Below are positions 5,548 to 7,554 of a stretch of DNA of 7,554 bases, one piece after another; position 1 is the first letter of the stretch; every line of letters begins with the position of its first letter. The position numbers and the translations under genes were made by a program. The notes below the pieces were generated by a model, which made no database searches, was not told the origin of the DNA, and worked only from the letters and a program-made list of their open reading frames with translations. Location of the stretch: the NCBI GenBank assembly GCA_002495065.1, contig DADT01000030.1, forward strand, positions 12,913-20,466, written 5' to 3'. This stretch comes from Methanoregula sp. UBA471 (lineage in GTDB: Archaea > Halobacteriota > Methanomicrobia > Methanomicrobiales > Methanospirillaceae).

Positions 5548-5708
5548 CTACCCTGTCCATTTCTTATTCCCGATCTCGCGTATCGTATATATGAAATCTG
5601 CATCAGGGTAGATCGAAAACGATAAGTCTGGTATGAATATGAAGGCTTTCACGTAGACGATTCGTTACCGAAAGTCTAAGAAGAAACCAGGATCTCAAAG
5701 GTACCTTT
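5548..5708 (+). ncRNA. Candidate structured RNA or regulatory element (nested inverted repeats)
   Basis: This non-coding stretch holds five separate inverted repeats. (1) CTACCCTG (5548-5555) pairs with CAGGGTAG (5604-5611), enclosing ATTTC/GAAAT (5559-5563, 5593-5597) and CGAT/ATCG (5571-5574, 5582-5585). (2) ATCG-AAAA-CGAT is at 5612-5623. (3) CTGGT (5628-5632) pairs with ACCAG (5686-5690); the helix can be extended by AGATC (5610-5614) with GATCT (5691-5695), an alternative to (2). (4) Inside it, 5643-5650 pairs with 5670-5677 (8 bp, one G-U), and then 5653-5655 with 5666-5668 and 5657-5659 with 5663-5665, around an ATT loop. (5) A perfect palindrome AAAGGTACCTTT lies at 5697-5708. A TATA-like TATATAT (5586-5592) could start RNA near 5612-5618. 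The strand is assumed. No box C/D, H/ACA, SRP, RNase P or tRNA signature is visible. It could also be an unexpressed relic. Confidence 0.4.
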
Positions 5709-5721
5709 AGTCAAACCGCTC

Positions 5722-5901
5722 TCAGATCGCGAACATTTCTGGAATGGTAAAAATGAAATTATCCATATCGGAACCCGGGATCAGGAAACCTTCCCTTTTC
5801 ACCGTATGTAAAAAATGATTCTCCATAGGCTTGAGACGGTAATCCGGGCAAACCTGGGATATTCCGGTCATGCTGAAAAAAATGCACGGGTCATACGTCA
5901 C
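5722..5901 (-). CDS. Candidate small protein downstream of the GTPase gene
   Basis: A minus-strand frame from GTG 5901 gives 59 residues ending in FTIPEMFAI; ATG 5871 would give 50. The open frame extends further upstream, to ATG 6012 inside the GTPase gene, but that part looks like a frame shadow. For the GTG start there is AGGT nine bases upstream and a TATA-like TTTTTATA (5947-5940) about 26 bases before a plausible transcription start. The residues look protein-like, with two cysteines (DPCIFF, QVCPDY) and an acidic tail (GSDMDNFIF). I do not recognise a family. It could be a small gene linked to the upstream GTPase, a remnant, or a chance frame. The gap 5545-5956 otherwise holds only the structured block and the terminator. 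Confidence 0.28.
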   Translation of the reverse strand: MTYDPCIFFSMTGISQVCPDYRLKPMENHFLHTVKREGFLIPGSDMDNFIFTIPEMFAI

Positions 5902-5913
5902 AATTACGTGACC
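5889..5913. repeat. Nested inverted and direct repeat over the small-ORF start
   Basis: GGTCA (5889-5893) pairs with TGACC (5909-5913), and within it GTCAC (5897-5901) pairs with GTGAC (5908-5912). The same stretch can be read as a direct repeat TACGTCAC / TACGTGAC. It covers the putative GTG start of the minus-strand small ORF, so it could be an operator. Confidence 0.4.
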
Positions 5914-5939
5914 TGCAGAGTGTCGGGTTATGCTTTTAG

Positions 5940-5969
5940 TATAAAAACAAGTCCTGTCAGTGCTTGTTT
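5940..5969 (-). terminator. Hairpin plus T-tract ending the GTPase transcript
   Basis: On the minus strand, AAACAAG (5969-5963) pairs with CTTGTTT (5951-5945) over an 11-base loop, and the 3' arm runs into TTTTTATA. The GTPase stop codon lies in the loop. This is a good intrinsic-type terminator. The same A/T stretch (5940-5947) could double as a TATA box for the small ORF downstream. Confidence 0.5.
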
Positions 5970-6457
5970 GAATGAGGGGGGAGGGTCTGGGCAAATGCAC
6001 ACAGTGCGTCAAGTGATTGTTTTCTGTCGAGTGCCGAAACTCTTGCGGTGACGGCCGTGCTGAACTCTTTTTGGATCAATTCAGGTTGTGCCCCGACACT
6101 TTCACACCTGTTTAAAAACATGACAAAAGGAATCCCTGCAACGGCAAGCGAATCGTAGAGATGGCGTATGAAATCATCCACCGGACTTGTTGTATCGACA
6201 AGCAGTATAGCCCCGTCCATCCCCCTTCCGATGATTTCGCGGGCAAACTCAAACCGCTCCTGCCCTGGAGTGCCAAAAATATGGATATGGATTCCATTCG
6301 CCAGTACGCGTCCGTAATCGAGTGCAACGGTTGTAGTCCCACCAGAACAATTTGCTTCCACATGGCTGGACGCCGGGTCAAGAGTCTTTATTAACGTAGT
6401 TTTTCCTGCACCAAAGGCCCCGAAAACCACAATTTTACATTTTTTCTCATCAGGCAT
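5957..6457 (-). CDS. Small Ras-like GTPase (SRPRB/MglA-like, COG2229 type)
   Basis: This 166-residue single-domain GTPase has the following motifs. G1/P-loop is GAFGAGKT (13-20). Switch I is TTTVALDYG (41-49), with Thr43 or Thr42 as the Mg-coordinating residue. G3 is FGTPGQERF (61-69). G4 is NRCE (116-119) in place of NKxD, and G5 is SAL (141-143). In G3 the usual DxxG aspartate is Gly62. The FGTPGQERF form is typical of the prokaryotic COG2229 group, which also keeps the glutamine (Gln66). Relatives act as nucleotide-dependent switches for polarity or membrane association, often with a Roadblock/LC7 protein as partner or regulator. No such partner is visible in this window. There is no lipidation signal or membrane segment, so it is cytoplasmic. 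The ATG at 6457 has no good Shine-Dalgarno. A BRE/TATA-like CCGAAATAGTAAAA on the minus strand (about 6500-6487) is placed for a very short leader. Confidence 0.87.
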   Translation of the reverse strand: MPDEKKCKIVVFGAFGAGKTTLIKTLDPASSHVEANCSGGTTTVALDYGRVLANGIHIHIFGTPGQERFEFAREIIGRGMDGAILLVDTTSPVDDFIRHLYDSLAVAGIPFVMFLNRCESVGAQPELIQKEFSTAVTARVSALDRKQSLDALCAFAQTLPPHSNKH

Positions 6458-6680
6458 TATCTTGATTTACGTCTAGAAACATTTTTACTATTTCGGTAAG
6501 ACATAATACTTTTCAGAAAAAACGCAGATTGAGAAAAGCTCATCCGATTGCTTACTGATATATTCCAAAGAATGAAAAAATGGTGTTTCAAAATTGCGAT
6601 AAATACCTGGCAAGGCTATTCCATCTTCCCATAGCGTGAAGGGAGGACGGATGCATCCTTCTAAACTTCGTGTCTTTTCT
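6458..6680. other. Intergenic region between GTPase and fusA
   Basis: Apart from the probable GTPase promoter near its left end, I see only AT-rich sequence. There is a 10-base palindrome GGATGCATCC (6649-6658) close to GGGAGG (6641-6646), and two frames of 10 and 22 codons start at the ATG codons inside that palindrome on the two strands. They are too short to call. No RNA gene was recognised. There is no tuf gene here. Confidence 0.4.
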
Positions 6681-6707
6681 TAATGATAAAAATAAAGAGA
6701 TAAAAGG
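6681..6707 (-). terminator. U-rich terminator after fusA
   Basis: On the minus strand, past the fusA stop, the sequence becomes pyrimidine-rich with T4 (6705-6702), CTCTTTA and T5 (6692-6688). This is a usual archaeal termination pattern for a highly expressed gene. Confidence 0.5.
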
Positions 6708-6718
6708 GCGAGGAAGGT

Positions 6719-7554
6719 TTATCCTGCAAGATAATCTGATGGGGTCGGGAGGACTTCTTTGAGGCCTTTGCGCTTGCGGATCGCAACCACAACTTCCTTG
6801 AGCATGCTGTTGGGCACGAGTTCAAATCCTGCGAACTCCGTGTTCCACATAGCACGGCCTTCAGTTGCGGAGCGGATATCGCCGGCAAAACCGAAGAGCT
6901 CGGCTACCGGTGCCTTGCCGACGACGGTGATCGTGTCCCCCTCGCTCTGCATATCAAAGACTTGGCCTCGACGGCCCTGGATCTGGGAGGTTGCAGCCCC
7001 CATCTGGTCCATCGGGACCGTGATCTGGATCTTCTGGACAGGCTCTAAGAGGGAATCTCCGGCTACCAGCATACCGCCCTTGATCGCACCGCGGACAGCA
7101 GGGATAACCTGCGCGGGACCACGGTGGATCGCATCCTCGTGCAGCTTGACATCGACAAGGGTCATCTTGAGGTTCTGGACCGGTTCATCGGCAAGGGGGC
7201 CACCGGCAAGTGCTTCGTGGATTCCTTCAATGATCAGTTCCATGGTCTCATTGAGGTACTGGACACCCTTGGTCTTGTCAATGAGCATATTGGTGCCCTT
7301 AATATCCTTGATATTTTTCGCCTCGTCCTTGTCCATGCCCGCCTTGATGAGGATGTCACGGCGCTCGAGCATCTGCTGGTTCATGGAGATTTCGCCTTTC
7401 TTAATCAGGTCGACAATTCCGTCGGGCAGCGGCTGAAGATCGAAGTAGAAGCGGTTATGGCGGTTCGGGGACTTGCCTTCCACGGACTCAACCTTCTGGA
7501 CAACGGTCTCACGGTAGACCACGATTGGTTCTGAAGTGACGATCTCGACACCCT
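6719..7554 (-). CDS. fusA: Translation elongation factor 2 (C-terminal part, 5' end outside the window)
   Basis: The minus-strand frame is open from the window edge (first full codon at 7552) to TAA 6721-6719, giving the last 277 residues of a protein that is about 730 long in archaea. aEF-2 is the GTPase that drives ribosomal translocation. The visible part covers domain IV and the C-terminal domain V. The diphthamide loop LHEDAIHRGPAQ is intact, and the His to be modified is encoded at 7126-7124. The segment EPVQKIQITVPMDQMGAATSQI and the following RRGQVFDM mark the domain V fold. It ends SDYLAG. The GTG at 7522 is an internal valine. The N-terminal GTPase domain lies beyond the window. In many archaea fusA is followed by tuf; here 261 bases of non-coding sequence and an unrelated small GTPase follow. 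Confidence 0.95.
   Translation of the reverse strand, partial: GVEIVTSEPIVVYRETVVQKVESVEGKSPNRHNRFYFDLQPLPDGIVDLIKKGEISMNQQMLERRDILIKAGMDKDEAKNIKDIKGTNMLIDKTKGVQYLNETMELIIEGIHEALAGGPLADEPVQNLKMTLVDVKLHEDAIHRGPAQVIPAVRGAIKGGMLVAGDSLLEPVQKIQITVPMDQMGAATSQIQGRRGQVFDMQSEGDTITVVGKAPVAELFGFAGDIRSATEGRAMWNTEFAGFELVPNSMLKEVVVAIRKRKGLKEVLPTPSDYLAG

Noticed and set aside
5063..5560. Minus-strand frame of 165 codons opposite the cyclophilin gene
   Set aside because: Antisense of an unmistakable cyclophilin domain.
5670..5676. GAAAGTC resembling part of a conserved RNase P RNA block
   Set aside because: The full block and the partner ACAGAA region are missing, and the pairing pattern is different.
6759..7436. 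Plus-strand frame of 225 codons opposite fusA
   Set aside because: Low-complexity antisense shadow rich in Ser, Pro and Ile; EF-2 on the other strand is certain.
1..7554. CRISPR array, insertion sequence or prophage module
   Set aside because: No regularly spaced repeats, transposase, integrase or phage proteins are visible in the window.

Overview
The window looks like chromosome of a hydrogenotrophic methanogenic archaeon, most likely of the order Methanomicrobiales (Methanoregula-like). The order-level placement is inference. The support is the C-terminus of an F420-reducing hydrogenase beta subunit (FrhB), an archaeal EF-2 with a diphthamide histidine, a methanogen-type DUF2124 protein, archaeal TATA boxes placed for leaderless or short-leader transcripts, oligo-T terminators, and Shine-Dalgarno sites matching the archaeal AGGAGGTGAT consensus.

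Layout. Left end (+): the 3' end of frhB, an oligo-T terminator, about 300 bases holding a possible gene remnant, then a DUF2124 gene. Next (-): a convergent gene for an exported, helix-rich protein of unknown function. A gap of about 400 bases holds one candidate small ORF whose stop overlaps the TTG start of a solitary beta-class DNA methyltransferase (+). No restriction endonuclease is visible beside it. Then three genes on the + strand follow: a DUF362 protein, a cysteine-rich DUF6125-like protein and an exported lipoprotein cyclophilin. Each of the last two has its own TATA-like signal, so they need not form an operon. A further gap of about 430 bases contains a dense set of nested inverted repeats, a candidate structured RNA (5548-5708), and a candidate small minus-strand ORF. 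The right end is on the minus strand: a Ras-like/MglA-like small GTPase of the COG2229 type and, upstream of it, the C-terminal 277 codons of EF-2 (fusA), which runs off the window.

Functionally this is mostly a chromosomal mosaic and not one pathway: energy metabolism (FrhB), translation (EF-2), DNA modification, protein folding outside the membrane, a signalling GTPase and several conserved methanogen proteins of unknown role. I see no complete mobile element, CRISPR array, tRNA or rRNA. The least explained parts are the structured block at 5548-5708, the small ORF coupled to the methyltransferase, and the small minus-strand ORF with a palindrome over its start.
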